Assembly (NCBI GenBank): GCA_002747735.1
Contig: PDQE01000047.1
Coordinates: 1-21,012 of the forward strand
Source: Flavobacteriales bacterium
GTDB taxonomy: Bacteria; Bacteroidota; Bacteroidia; Flavobacteriales; Flavobacteriaceae
Reading direction: 5' to 3'
DNA length: 21,012 nt
The position numbers were made by a program, and so were the translations under genes. The notes beneath the pieces were generated by a model. The model saw nothing but the letters and a program-made list of their open reading frames with translations. It made no database searches and had not been told where the DNA came from. Positions 9,096-17,302 of this stretch are shown one piece after another (position 1 is the first letter of the stretch; the number at the start of each line of letters is the position of its first letter).

Positions 9096-9299
9096 TTATT
9101 CATGTGGAATCGAATTAATTTGGTTCATTTCAATAACATTTAGAACCTGATTTCGATTAATATTGTGACCACAGCTTTCTTTATTTTTGATTAGAAATTT
9201 TATGAAATTTTCGAGTAATATCGAGATATTACGAGGAGATTTAAATGACATAACCGATTTGTCTGACAATTTTAATATAGCCAGATTATTTTCTTTCAA
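9096..9299 (-). CDS. Doubtful short ORF, hypothetical
   Basis: A 67-codon frame from a TTG start; an internal ATG at 9251 would give 51 residues, and the frame is open upstream to a stop at 9342-9344. The part SILLENFIKFLIKNKES followed by INRNQVLNVI loosely recalls the recognition helix region of a response-regulator winged helix, but it is too short for a full domain. It stands alone, lacks a clear ribosome-binding context, and may be a decayed remnant or chance frame. Confidence 0.2.
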   Translation of the reverse strand: MKENNLAILKLSDKSVMSFKSPRNISILLENFIKFLIKNKESCGHNINRNQVLNVIEMNQINSIPHE

Positions 9300-9389
9300 T
9301 ACACCTCTTAAACAGGTATAAAATCTGTTTTTATCAAAACTTTAAAAACACTTTCAAAATCACTTCCTCAAAAACATCAAATATTTCCG

Positions 9390-9397
9390 TATTTTTG
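9390..9397 (+). promoter_or_regulatory. Candidate sprE promoter -7 box
   Basis: TATTTTTG matches the Bacteroidota -7 consensus TAnnTTTG exactly. The -33 TTTG box is not clear at the expected spacing. Transcription would begin near 9404, giving a leader of about 55 nt before the TTG start of sprE. Confidence 0.35.
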
Positions 9398-9457
9398 TCC
9401 AAAACAACGCAATAATATCAACAAAAAATAGTTTAAAAAATTAGATAATTATCAATT

Positions 9458-11692
9458 TTGAACAAAAAGTTTGCTCTCCGGCTTTTCGCAGTGTGTGGCC
9501 TGTTACTTATTTTTAGTTGTTCTACAAAAAAGAACACCTTTATAAACCGCAATGCCCACGCCCTTACCACCAAATACAATGTGCTGTACAATGGCCAGTT
9601 GGCTTTTGATCAAGCCAAACAAGAAATTGATGATGCTTATAAAGACAATTACCACCAGCTTTTACCCATAGAACCACTAACTATAGAAGAAGAGAAAATA
9701 AGCATTGAACTATCCGAAAACACAGATTCCGAAAACGAAAGCGAGAAAAAGAATGCTACCGGTTTTGACAAAGCCGAAGAAAAAGCCATAAAAGCTATTC
9801 AGAAGCACAGTATGGACATTAATGGTAAGGAACGCAATCCGCAAATAGACGATGCTTATTTATTATTGGGCAAAGCACGTTACTATTCACAGCGTTTTGT
9901 GCCGGCACTGGAGGCTTTCAATTTTATTTTAGGCAGCTATAACGATGCCGAAACCAAAGACAGAGCCAGAATTTGGCAGGCTAAAACATTGGTACGGTTA
10001 CAAAACGAAGAACTGGCCATTGAAACCTTACAATACCTGCTAAAAAACAAAAACCTGCCGCTGGAAGTTATCGAAGACGGGCATTCCTCATTGGCTTTGG
10101 CTTATCAAGCCCTAGACAGTGCTGATTTAGTAATCAAACACTTAGACAGTGCTGTTATGTTCTCAAATAACATTAAAAAGAAAGCCCGAAATCTTTTTAT
10201 CATTGGACAAATGTACAGGGAAAAAGAAAAAACAGACAGTTCCAATTTATATTTTGAAAGATTAATTAACCTTAAAAAAGCACCTTACCGATATAAAATT
10301 CACGCTGAGATAGACCGGGCAAAAAACTTTTCAAAAGCGGACAGTGCAGCCGCCATGTTGGCAAAGCTGGATAAACTGATAAAAGACCGATATAACCGTC
10401 CTTATCTGGATGAATTATATTATCAGAAAGGACAAATTTTAGCCAAAACCGATAGCATTAATGATGCAGTTGCAGCTTACAAAAATTCCCTCGGTGCAAA
10501 AGCCGGTTCAGAGTTTCAAAAAGAATTGACGTTTGAGCAATTGGGCAATATCTATTTTGACAAAGCAAAATTTGTAACCGCAGGTGCTTATTATGACAGT
10601 GTATTAGGCATTACCAAAACCGCAAACGATAAACGCGTACGCCGGTTGGTAAAAAAACGAAAAAGCCTTGAAGAGGTCATTAATCTGGAAAATACGGTTA
10701 CTGTAAATGACAGTATTTTAAAAATAGCTGCACTCCCCAGAGAAGCTCAAAAAGAACTCTACACCAAGTATATAGACAGCTTGAAAATTGCTGATGAAGC
10801 AGCAAAAGAAAAACTAGCCAATCAGTTACAAAGTACCGGGTTTGGAAATTTAGAGGATAACAATTCGTTTGGTAGCGATAAAAAAAATGGTGTATTCTAT
10901 TTTTACAATATAAATGTTGCCGGTTTTGGCGAACAAGAATTTAAACGGGCTTGGGGCAACCGGGAATTGACTGATAATTGGCGGCTCTCTGAGAGAAAAA
11001 TTGTAAAAAGCAAAGATGAAAATATTGCTAAAGCTCCTGTTGACGATTTTGACACCTCCGAAAGGTACAATGTGGACTATTACCTCAGCAGAATCCCAAC
11101 TGAACGAAAAAAAATAGACAGCATTTCATCAACCAGAAATAAAGCGTACTATAAACTGGGCTTAATCTATGCCGAACAATTTAAAGAATATGAACTGGCC
11201 GCAGAACGATTAGAAAAATTACTGTCTTACAAACCGGAAAAAGAGTTGGTTTTGCCTGCTAAATACAACTTGTATAAAGCCTATGCCAAATTTAACCTTT
11301 CCGAAAGCAATAAATACAAAGCAGACATCGTTAATAACTATCCGGACACCCGATTTGCAAAAATAATTGCCAGTCCGGAAAAAGTTATAGCAGAAGGCGA
11401 TGCAAACAGCCCTGAGGCATTTTACGAAGAAGTCTATTGTGATTATGATTTTCAGCATTATGAGCGGGCTCTAGATAAAACAAATAAAGCCCTGAAATTA
11501 TACAAAAATTCAGAGATTATTCGTAAATTTGAGCTTTTAAAAGCCTATCTTTTAAACGAAATTCAAGGCAGGGAAGCCTTTAAAGAAGCCCTGAGCAATG
11601 TGGCCGTAAATTTCCCCAACTCCGAAGAAGGAGAACACGCCGTAGAAGTTTTAAAAGATATAGACAGCTTGGAAAAGGCAAAGTTAGAGTAA
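9458..11692 (+). CDS. sprE: SprE/PorW-like TPR lipoprotein of the type IX secretion system
   Basis: A 744-aa outer-envelope lipoprotein. SprE (Flavobacterium) and PorW (Porphyromonas) are needed for type IX secretion and, in gliding species, surface motility. A lipoprotein signal ends at IFS-Cys21 (LLLIFSC), with a Phe at -2 that is slightly atypical. The family hallmark NRNAHALTTKYNVLYNGQLA (residues 31-50) follows directly. The rest is helical and TPR-like: DAYLLLGKARYYSQRF, a second set after residue 190, and more near the C-terminus. A low-complexity Glu/Ser stretch lies near 80-100. The start is TTG, chosen because it gives the complete signal peptide; no in-frame ATG lies close by. It is somewhat shorter than F. 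johnsoniae SprE as I recall it. The bactofilin gene starts 90 nt downstream on the same strand, and I saw no terminator between them. Confidence 0.88.
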   Translation: MNKKFALRLFAVCGLLLIFSCSTKKNTFINRNAHALTTKYNVLYNGQLAFDQAKQEIDDAYKDNYHQLLPIEPLTIEEEKISIELSENTDSENESEKKNATGFDKAEEKAIKAIQKHSMDINGKERNPQIDDAYLLLGKARYYSQRFVPALEAFNFILGSYNDAETKDRARIWQAKTLVRLQNEELAIETLQYLLKNKNLPLEVIEDGHSSLALAYQALDSADLVIKHLDSAVMFSNNIKKKARNLFIIGQMYREKEKTDSSNLYFERLINLKKAPYRYKIHAEIDRAKNFSKADSAAAMLAKLDKLIKDRYNRPYLDELYYQKGQILAKTDSINDAVAAYKNSLGAKAGSEFQKELTFEQLGNIYFDKAKFVTAGAYYDSVLGITKTANDKRVRRLVKKRKSLEEVINLENTVTVNDSILKIAALPREAQKELYTKYIDSLKIADEAAKEKLANQLQSTGFGNLEDNNSFGSDKKNGVFYFYNINVAGFGEQEFKRAWGNRELTDNWRLSERKIVKSKDENIAKAPVDDFDTSERYNVDYYLSRIPTERKKIDSISSTRNKAYYKLGLIYAEQFKEYELAAERLEKLLSYKPEKELVLPAKYNLYKAYAKFNLSESNKYKADIVNNYPDTRFAKIIASPEKVIAEGDANSPEAFYEEVYCDYDFQHYERALDKTNKALKLYKNSEIIRKFELLKAYLLNEIQGREAFKEALSNVAVNFPNSEEGEHAVEVLKDIDSLEKAKLE

Positions 11693-11782
11693 AAGTGTTA
11701 CCAAAAGCCAAACCTCTCCCCTTAACGCTTGTGGTAGTAATATAAATTTAAAACAAGTTAAACTTTAAAAAATTAATTTATT

Positions 11783-12199
11783 ATGTTTTCAGAGAAAAAA
11801 GCAGTTATGGGTCAGGTATTAGAGCGAAATATCATTGGAAAAAACTCTACATTTGTAGGAGAAATAAAATCAGAAGGTGATTTTAGAGTAGATGGTAAAG
11901 TAGAAGGTACTATTAAAACTACAGGAAGAGTGGTTATAGGCAAGGACGGATATATAGATGGAACTATTGATTGCAGTAACGCTGATATAGAAGGAAAATT
12001 TTCCGGTAATCTTAATGTAGATGATCTATTAACATTAAAGTCCACAGCCTCCATAACAGGAGATGTTATCCTTGGAAAACTATCTGTAGAACCCGGTGCC
12101 AGTTTTAATGCCTCATGTAATATGAAAGGCAATATAAAGGCCCTAAAAAATGAGCACCAAAACCAACAACAGCAAAGAAAAGCGGAAAGAACAGCTTAA
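11783..12199 (+). CDS. Bactofilin (polymer-forming cytoskeletal protein)
   Basis: A 138-aa bactofilin, a protein that polymerises without nucleotide into filaments acting in cell shape and placement of envelope machinery. The right-handed beta-helix core spans about residues 18-115, with the recurring turn pattern FVGEIKSEGDFRVDGKVEGT (24-43), VVIGKDGYIDGTI (50-62), ADIEGKFSGNL and ASITGDVILGKLSVEPGA. The unstructured C-terminus is Gln/Lys-rich (NEHQNQQQQRK). No membrane segment is present, so it is cytosolic and probably membrane-associated. The last 50 nt also encode the N-terminus of the following AtpZ-like gene in another frame. It lies between sprE and the atp genes, and I recall this neighbourhood as recurring in Bacteroidota. 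Confidence 0.93.
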   Translation: MFSEKKAVMGQVLERNIIGKNSTFVGEIKSEGDFRVDGKVEGTIKTTGRVVIGKDGYIDGTIDCSNADIEGKFSGNLNVDDLLTLKSTASITGDVILGKLSVEPGASFNASCNMKGNIKALKNEHQNQQQQRKAERTA

Positions 12200-12398
12200 T
12201 GCGTATGCCCGATACTCAGCTGTGGCATTTCAAATGTTTGCTATTATAGGTGGCGGAACCTATCTTGGTGTTAAATTAGATGAGTGGTATCCTAATAAAC
12301 ACAATTTATATACCGTTATCTTATCTTTAGTGGCTGTTATTATGGCTATTGTATTTGTCATTAGACAAGTCATTGGCATATCCAAAGAAAAAAACTAA
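12150..12398 (+). CDS. atpZ: AtpZ/AtpI-family F0F1-associated membrane protein
   Basis: An 82-aa protein with two membrane helices (about 24-43 and 51-74) after a Lys/Asn-rich cytosolic N-terminus. The pattern YARYSAVAFQMFAIIGGGTY (residues 20-39) followed by LGVKLDEWYPN is typical of AtpZ, a small protein encoded ahead of ATP synthase operons and implicated in F0 assembly or in magnesium/calcium transport. The ATG at 12150 lies inside the bactofilin gene, giving a 50-nt overlap in another frame. No later in-frame ATG precedes the first helix, so the overlap is probably genuine or only slightly shorter if a non-ATG start is used. Confidence 0.85.
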   Translation: MSTKTNNSKEKRKEQLNAYARYSAVAFQMFAIIGGGTYLGVKLDEWYPNKHNLYTVILSLVAVIMAIVFVIRQVIGISKEKN

Positions 12399-12529
12399 CT
12401 ATTTTTTTCAGATTCCGAAAAATTTGAAAAAATTATAGATTACAGCTATTAAACAACATCAATAGGTTAAACTAATTAAGACTTACCACAAAAAGAGTAA
12501 AGATATTGTTTTAACGAACATCGCATAAT

Positions 12530-12919
12530 TTGTTGCAAAAAAATAATGCCCATTTTATTGTACTGCTTGTGTTAGCCGTTGTCCTATATGGCATACACAG
12601 CTATTTAGGTATGTATTTTTTTAATATCACTCCCTTTTTTCCACTTTGGCAGATTTATCTTTTTTTGTTTATAACCACTGCCCTTTTGGTGACAACCGTC
12701 TATTATCAGAAAAAAAGAAAACCACAATCAGTATTTGCTGTTTTCATGGTTGGAACTTTAATTAAAATGATTTTGGCTTTACTCTTCTTATTACCCCTGT
12801 TGCTTTCGGACATCCCAAACAAAATTTTAGATGTGGTTAATTTTTTTATTCCGTATCTAATCTTTTTAACGGCAGAAGTATTTATCATCAATAAGTTTTT
12901 ATTAAAAAACAACGCCTAA
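12530..12919 (+). CDS. Small four-helix membrane protein upstream of atpB
   Basis: A 129-aa hydrophobic protein with four predicted membrane helices (about 8-26, 40-55, 70-92 and 99-123). It occupies the position where Bacteroidota commonly encode a small AtpI-like protein (possibly DUF6168) between atpZ and atpB, and it may help assemble the c-ring. There is no sequence motif I can tie to a function. The start is TTG at 12530, or the adjacent TTG at 12533; the ATG just downstream is out of frame. A gap of 131 nt separates it from atpZ, and 188 nt with a good promoter separates it from atpB. Confidence 0.65.
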   Translation: MLQKNNAHFIVLLVLAVVLYGIHSYLGMYFFNITPFFPLWQIYLFLFITTALLVTTVYYQKKRKPQSVFAVFMVGTLIKMILALLFLLPLLLSDIPNKILDVVNFFIPYLIFLTAEVFIINKFLLKNNA

Positions 12920-12962
12920 CTTCGCAGTTTATAAAATTCAAAAATAAATCATAGAGAATTTA

Positions 12963-12993
12963 TTTGTCATTTCGTAGAATGTCCTTAAATTTG
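12963..12993 (+). promoter_or_regulatory. Promoter for atpBEFHAG
   Basis: TTTG (12963-12966), a 19-nt spacer and TAAATTTG (12986-12993) match the Bacteroidota promoter consensus TTTG-N19-TAnnTTTG in both boxes and spacing. Transcription would begin near 13000, giving a leader of about 108 nt before atpB. An AT-only inverted repeat (12942-12949 with 12958-12965) overlaps the -33 box, and a weak stem (AAGAAA/TTTCTT) occurs in the leader. Confidence 0.6.
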
Positions 12994-13107
12994 CTTCTGA
13001 TTTTAGGATTCTAAAAGAAATATATATTTTTCTTGTAAGAACTAAGGTCAATTACGCAAGCCAACACCAAAAAATAAAAGTACAAATTGTTTTAAAAAAT
13101 ACGATTT

Positions 13108-14184
13108 ATGCACAACTTTACTTGTAAGTTTTTCTTCTTGGGACTATTATTTGCATTTGTACTTCCCATAAACGCCAAGGAAGAACCCAACGGTAACAAA
13201 GAGTTCAACCCTAAGGAAATGATTATGCATCACGTAAAAGATGCCCACGAATTTCACCTCTGGGATTGGAATGGACATCCGGTATCTATTTCCTTACCTG
13301 TTATACTTTGGACTAATAACGGATTGGTAACTTTTATGTCTTCTGCTTTTCATCACGATGATTCAGGAAAAGTGGTAGTGGAAAAAAATGGCCAACGCTA
13401 TGTGAAATACCATGAAAAAATATACCAACTCCACTCAGGAGAAAGCACTGTACAGTTTGATGCAGAACACCATCCGGTTAATGCAGAAAAACCGATGGAC
13501 TTTTCCATTACCAGAAATGTTTTTATGATGTGGGTATCTGTAATTATTTTGTTACTCATATTTATAGGAGCCGCCAGAAGATATAAAAAAGGAGAAAATT
13601 ACCTTCCGAAAGGCATTGCCGGCTTTGTAGAACCTTTGATTATTTTTGTAAGAGATGAAATAGCCAGACCCATGATAGGAGAAGACAAGTATAAAAAGTA
13701 TATGCCATACCTACTTACAATCTTTTTCTTTATCTGGATAAATAACATATTTGGATTAATCCCCGTGATTAATGGAGCCAACGTAAGTGGAAACATTGCT
13801 TTTACCATGACACTGGCCGTTTTCACCTTTATTATCACCACCATTAGTGGCAATAAAGACTATTGGAAACATATTTTTTGGGTTCCGGGTGTGCCCGTAC
13901 CTATGAAAATATTTTTAATGCCTATAGAGATTTTGGGAATGTTTACCAAACCCATCTCACTGATGATACGTTTGTTTGCCAATATTACGGCAGGCCATAT
14001 TATTATCTTGGCACTTATGTCGTTAATTTTTATTTTTAGAACAATAGCTGTTGCTCCGGTTTCTGTAGCGTTTTCATTATTCATTACAATTATAGAAATC
14101 ATTGTAACTGCTATTCAAGCATATATATTTACTGTATTGTCTGCCTTGTATTTTGGTATGGCAACGGAAGAAGCACATCATTAA
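13108..14184 (+). CDS. atpB: ATP synthase F0 subunit a
   Basis: Subunit a forms the two proton half-channels of the F1F0 ATP synthase next to the c-ring. The essential Arg is Arg288 in SLMIRLFANITAGH. The 358-aa protein is longer than the E. coli subunit (271 aa). It starts with a signal peptide (residues 1-23, ending LPINA), followed by a ~110-residue His-rich periplasmic domain (HHVKDAHEFHLWDWNGHPVS at 41-60). The first membrane helix follows at 138-155, then further helices at about 200-220, 228-246 and 270-350. The extended N-terminus is the usual form in Bacteroidota. It is the first gene after the promoter at 12963-12993, and atpE begins 17 nt after its stop. Confidence 0.97.
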   Translation: MHNFTCKFFFLGLLFAFVLPINAKEEPNGNKEFNPKEMIMHHVKDAHEFHLWDWNGHPVSISLPVILWTNNGLVTFMSSAFHHDDSGKVVVEKNGQRYVKYHEKIYQLHSGESTVQFDAEHHPVNAEKPMDFSITRNVFMMWVSVIILLLIFIGAARRYKKGENYLPKGIAGFVEPLIIFVRDEIARPMIGEDKYKKYMPYLLTIFFFIWINNIFGLIPVINGANVSGNIAFTMTLAVFTFIITTISGNKDYWKHIFWVPGVPVPMKIFLMPIEILGMFTKPISLMIRLFANITAGHIIILALMSLIFIFRTIAVAPVSVAFSLFITIIEIIVTAIQAYIFTVLSALYFGMATEEAHH

Positions 14185-14189
14185 TTTAA

Positions 14190-14411
<222 letters not shown>

Positions 14412-14423
14412 TTTTGCAAGAAT

Positions 14424-14460
14424 TAAATACAGAAGTAACGGTTGGTTACTTCTGTATTTA
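14424..14460 (+). promoter_or_regulatory. Perfect 16-bp inverted repeat between atpE and atpF
   Basis: The arms TAAATACAGAAGTAAC (14424-14439) and GTTACTTCTGTATTTA (14445-14460) are exact complements around the 5-nt loop GGTTG. No T-run follows, so it is not a standard intrinsic terminator for the plus strand. It is placed to act as a 3'-end stabiliser, processing site or partial terminator for the atpB-atpE part of the transcript. A second small stem (TCCCAA-AGAG-TTGGGA, 14472-14487) lies just downstream. Confidence 0.7.
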
Positions 14461-14535
14461 TCTCTACCTAATCCCAAAGAGTTGGGAAATAAAAAAGTTT
14501 AAACAAATAAATTTAAATTAAAAAAATTAATAAAA

Positions 14536-15030
14536 ATGGATTTAATAACACCCGGATTTGGACTTGTATTTTGGACGGCAATCACTTTTCTATTATTGTT
14601 ATTTATTTTAAGAAAATTTGCCTGGAAACCCATTTTAGGAGCAGTTTCTGAACGAGAAGACACTATAAAAAATGCTCTTTTAGAAGCCGAAAAAGCCCGT
14701 CAGGAAATGGCAGACTTAAAGGCAGACAATGAGAAAATTCTTAAAGAAGCCCGTATAGAAAGAGATACTTTATTAAAAGAAGCTCGCCATTTAAAGGATA
14801 AAATGATTACTGAAGCTAAAGAAGAAGCTAAGGAACAAGCAGATAAAATAATTACCCAAGCCAAGGTAAGCATAGAAAATGAAAAGCAAGCCGCCATGAC
14901 TGATTTAAAAAATCAGATAGGCGAACTATCAATAAACATAGCAGAAAAAATAGTAAAACAGGAGTTTAGTAGTGAAGACAAACAACTAAAATTAGTTGAT
15001 GATTTACTGAATGATGTTAAATTAGACTAA
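14536..15030 (+). CDS. atpF: ATP synthase F0 subunit b
   Basis: The peripheral-stalk subunit, 164 aa. A single membrane helix near the N-terminus (about 8-25, PGFGLVFWTAITFLLLLFIL) is followed by RKFAWKPILGAV and a long charged coiled coil (about 40-150). This anchors the alpha/beta head through delta. The length is normal for a single-gene b homodimer, and no b' gene is present. The upstream 124-nt gap contains the hairpin region; atpH starts 3 nt after the stop. Confidence 0.96.
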   Translation: MDLITPGFGLVFWTAITFLLLLFILRKFAWKPILGAVSEREDTIKNALLEAEKARQEMADLKADNEKILKEARIERDTLLKEARHLKDKMITEAKEEAKEQADKIITQAKVSIENEKQAAMTDLKNQIGELSINIAEKIVKQEFSSEDKQLKLVDDLLNDVKLD

Positions 15031-15033
15031 AGC

Positions 15034-15591
15034 ATGACAGATACCAAAATAGCTTTACGATATGCCAAGGCCGTTTTAAATTTGTCTTTGGAAAAAAAGA
15101 TGGCTGAAAAGGTTAATGACGACATGTTGTTAATTACAAAAACAATTTCACAGTCCAAAGAACTGAAAAGGTTATTGACCAGTCCGGTAATCAAAGCCAA
15201 AGCTAAGCACAATGCATTAGAAAAAATTTTTAGTAAAAAGATTAACCCTATTAGTGTAGGTCTAATTGACCAACTTATAGACAATAAGAGATTGCCTTTT
15301 TTATTGGACGTGGCCAAACAGTACACCATTATCTATAACCATCATATTGGCTCACAAAAAGCTATGGTAACTACTGCCGTGCCGTTAAACGACAAACTAA
15401 AGGCAAAAGTATTAGCAAAAGTTAAAGAAATAGTAGGTAAAGAAGTTACCGTTGAAAATATAGTAAATCCGGAAATATTGGGTGGCTTTATTTTAAGAGT
15501 GGGAGACAAGCAGTATGACACCAGTTTTACCGGTAAATTAAACCAATTACGTAGAGAATTTGACGATAATCTTTACATACCTAATTTTTAA
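15034..15591 (+). CDS. atpH: ATP synthase F1 subunit delta
   Basis: The 185-aa delta (OSCP-like) subunit that links the b stalk to the top of the F1 head. The N-terminal helical bundle begins IALRYAKAVLNLSLEKK (5-21). The conserved C-terminal part reads TTAVPLNDKLKAKVLAKVKE (113-132), then NPEILGGFILRVGDKQYDTS. The 3-nt spacing from atpF implies coupled translation. The following 99 nt before atpA contain TCTAACAT twice (15655-15662 and 15676-15683). Confidence 0.95.
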   Translation: MTDTKIALRYAKAVLNLSLEKKMAEKVNDDMLLITKTISQSKELKRLLTSPVIKAKAKHNALEKIFSKKINPISVGLIDQLIDNKRLPFLLDVAKQYTIIYNHHIGSQKAMVTTAVPLNDKLKAKVLAKVKEIVGKEVTVENIVNPEILGGFILRVGDKQYDTSFTGKLNQLRREFDDNLYIPNF

Positions 15592-15690
15592 ATTAACAAA
15601 TATCTATAACCAAATATAAAATAACAGATTATTGATGATTACAGGCTGTTTGTGTCTAACATCTAATTTCTAAAATCTAACATATAAAAA

Positions 15691-17268
15691 ATGGCAACAA
15701 TAAAACCGGCTGAAGTATCAGCGATTTTAAAAGAACAATTATCAGGATTTGAGTCCAAAGCTTCTTTAGACGAAGTAGGAACTGTATTACAAGTAGGTGA
15801 TGGTATAGCTCGTGTATATGGCTTGGCCAATGCCCAGTTAGGGGAATTGGTAGAGTTTGAAAGCGGCTTAGAAGGTATGGTACTCAACTTAGAATCTGAC
15901 AATGTGGGGATTGTATTATTAGGCCCCTCAACAGAAATTAGAGAAGGAGATACCGTAAAAAGAACGGAACGAATTTCTTCATTAAGAGTTGGAGAAGGTA
16001 TAGTAGGCCGAGTGGTAAATACCCTTGGCGAGCCTATAGACGGAAAAGGCCCTATTACCGGTGAACTTTTGGAAATGCCATTGGAACGAAAAGCACCGGG
16101 TGTTATTTACAGGGAACCTGTAACCGAACCATTACAAACCGGTATTAAAGCAATAGATGCAATGATACCGATAGGTAGAGGCCAGCGGGAGTTAATTATT
16201 GGCGACAGGCAAACCGGTAAATCTACTGTGGCTATTGACACCATTCTAAACCAAAAAGAATTTTATGATGCCGGTGAACCCGTTTATTGTATCTATGTAG
16301 CCATTGGCCAAAAAGGTTCTACCATCGCCGGAATTGCAAATATGTTAGAAGAGAGAGGAGCGTTAGCCTATACTACAATTGTAGCAGCCAACGCCTCTGA
16401 TCCTGCTCCTATGCAGGTTTATGCCCCCATGGCAGGTGCAGCAATTGGAGAATATTTTAGAGATACCGGAAGGCCAGCCTTAATTATTTATGATGATTTG
16501 TCAAAACAAGCTGTGGCTTACCGTGAGGTTTCCCTGTTATTGAGAAGGCCACCCGGCCGTGAGGCATATCCCGGTGACGTATTCTATTTGCACTCAAGAT
16601 TATTGGAGCGTGCTGCTAAAATAATTGATGACGATACCATCGCTGCTAAAATGAATGATGTCCCTGACGCACTGCAAGGTAAAGTTAAAGGTGGTGGTTC
16701 ATTAACGGCTCTACCAATTATTGAAACCCAAGCCGGTGACGTATCTGCTTATATTCCCACTAACGTAATTTCCATTACCGATGGCCAGATTTTCCTAGAG
16801 TCAGATTTATTTAACTCAGGTGTGCGTCCTGCTATCAACGTAGGTATTTCGGTATCACGTGTAGGTGGTAATGCCCAGATAAAATCAATGAAGAAAGTGG
16901 CGGGTACATTAAAGTTAGACCAAGCTCAATATAGAGAATTAGAGGCTTTCGCCAAATTTGGTTCTGATTTGGATGCAGCTACCATGAACGTAATTGAAAA
17001 AGGAAAACGAAATGTGGAAATCTTAAAACAAGCACAAAACGACCCATTTACCGTAGAAGACCAAATAGCAATTATCTACGTAGGTTCCAAAAACTTGTTA
17101 AAAGATGTGCCTGTGGAATATATAAAAGAATTCGAAAAAGATTATCTGGCTTATTTAAATGCCAAACACAGAGACACTTTAGATGTTTTAAAATCCGGTA
17201 AACTAACCGATGAAGTAATAAAAGTTCTGGAGGATACAGCTAAAGAGATAACATCTAAATACAAGTAG
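15691..17268 (+). CDS. atpA: ATP synthase F1 subunit alpha
   Basis: The 525-aa regulatory, non-catalytic nucleotide-binding subunit of the F1 head. The N-terminal beta-barrel includes [20 protein letters not shown] (35-54). The P-loop is GDRQTGKST (171-179). The DDLSKQA segment and [20 protein letters not shown] follow, and [17 protein letters not shown] contains the Arg of the SRVGG motif that reaches into the catalytic site of the neighbouring beta subunit. The length is typical. The 34-nt gap to atpG has no terminator. Confidence 0.98.
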   Translation: MATIKPAEVSAILKEQLSGFESKASLDEVGTVLQVGDGIARVYGLANAQLGELVEFESGLEGMVLNLESDNVGIVLLGPSTEIREGDTVKRTERISSLRVGEGIVGRVVNTLGEPIDGKGPITGELLEMPLERKAPGVIYREPVTEPLQTGIKAIDAMIPIGRGQRELIIGDRQTGKSTVAIDTILNQKEFYDAGEPVYCIYVAIGQKGSTIAGIANMLEERGALAYTTIVAANASDPAPMQVYAPMAGAAIGEYFRDTGRPALIIYDDLSKQAVAYREVSLLLRRPPGREAYPGDVFYLHSRLLERAAKIIDDDTIAAKMNDVPDALQGKVKGGGSLTALPIIETQAGDVSAYIPTNVISITDGQIFLESDLFNSGVRPAINVGISVSRVGGNAQIKSMKKVAGTLKLDQAQYRELEAFAKFGSDLDAATMNVIEKGKRNVEILKQAQNDPFTVEDQIAIIYVGSKNLLKDVPVEYIKEFEKDYLAYLNAKHRDTLDVLKSGKLTDEVIKVLEDTAKEITSKYK

Positions 17269-17302
17269 ATTTAAGATAACACTTAGTACTTAATATAAAA
17301 AA

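Larger units (their letters stand above)
8782..9457. other. 676-bp divergent intergenic region
   Basis: This gap separates the minus-strand ATPase operon from plus-strand sprE. It is very AT-rich. It holds a minus-strand open frame (listed separately, 9096-9299) and a plus-strand frame ending at TAG near 9061 that could encode about 33 residues with a basic tail (KLLKRLKRYDELKNKLACPA). Neither matches a family I know. I found no canonical promoter for the ATPase gene. The sprE -7 box candidate lies at 9390-9397. Confidence 0.5.

Noticed and set aside
9096..9299. Possible IS982 transposase fragment in the minus-strand ORF
   Set aside because: Only a fleeting resemblance around HNINRNQV; none of the conserved IS982 blocks are present.
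15655..15683. TCTAACAT repeated twice upstream of atpA as a regulatory repeat
   Set aside because: Two 8-bp copies in AT-rich intergenic DNA with no matching -7 box; could be chance or slippage.
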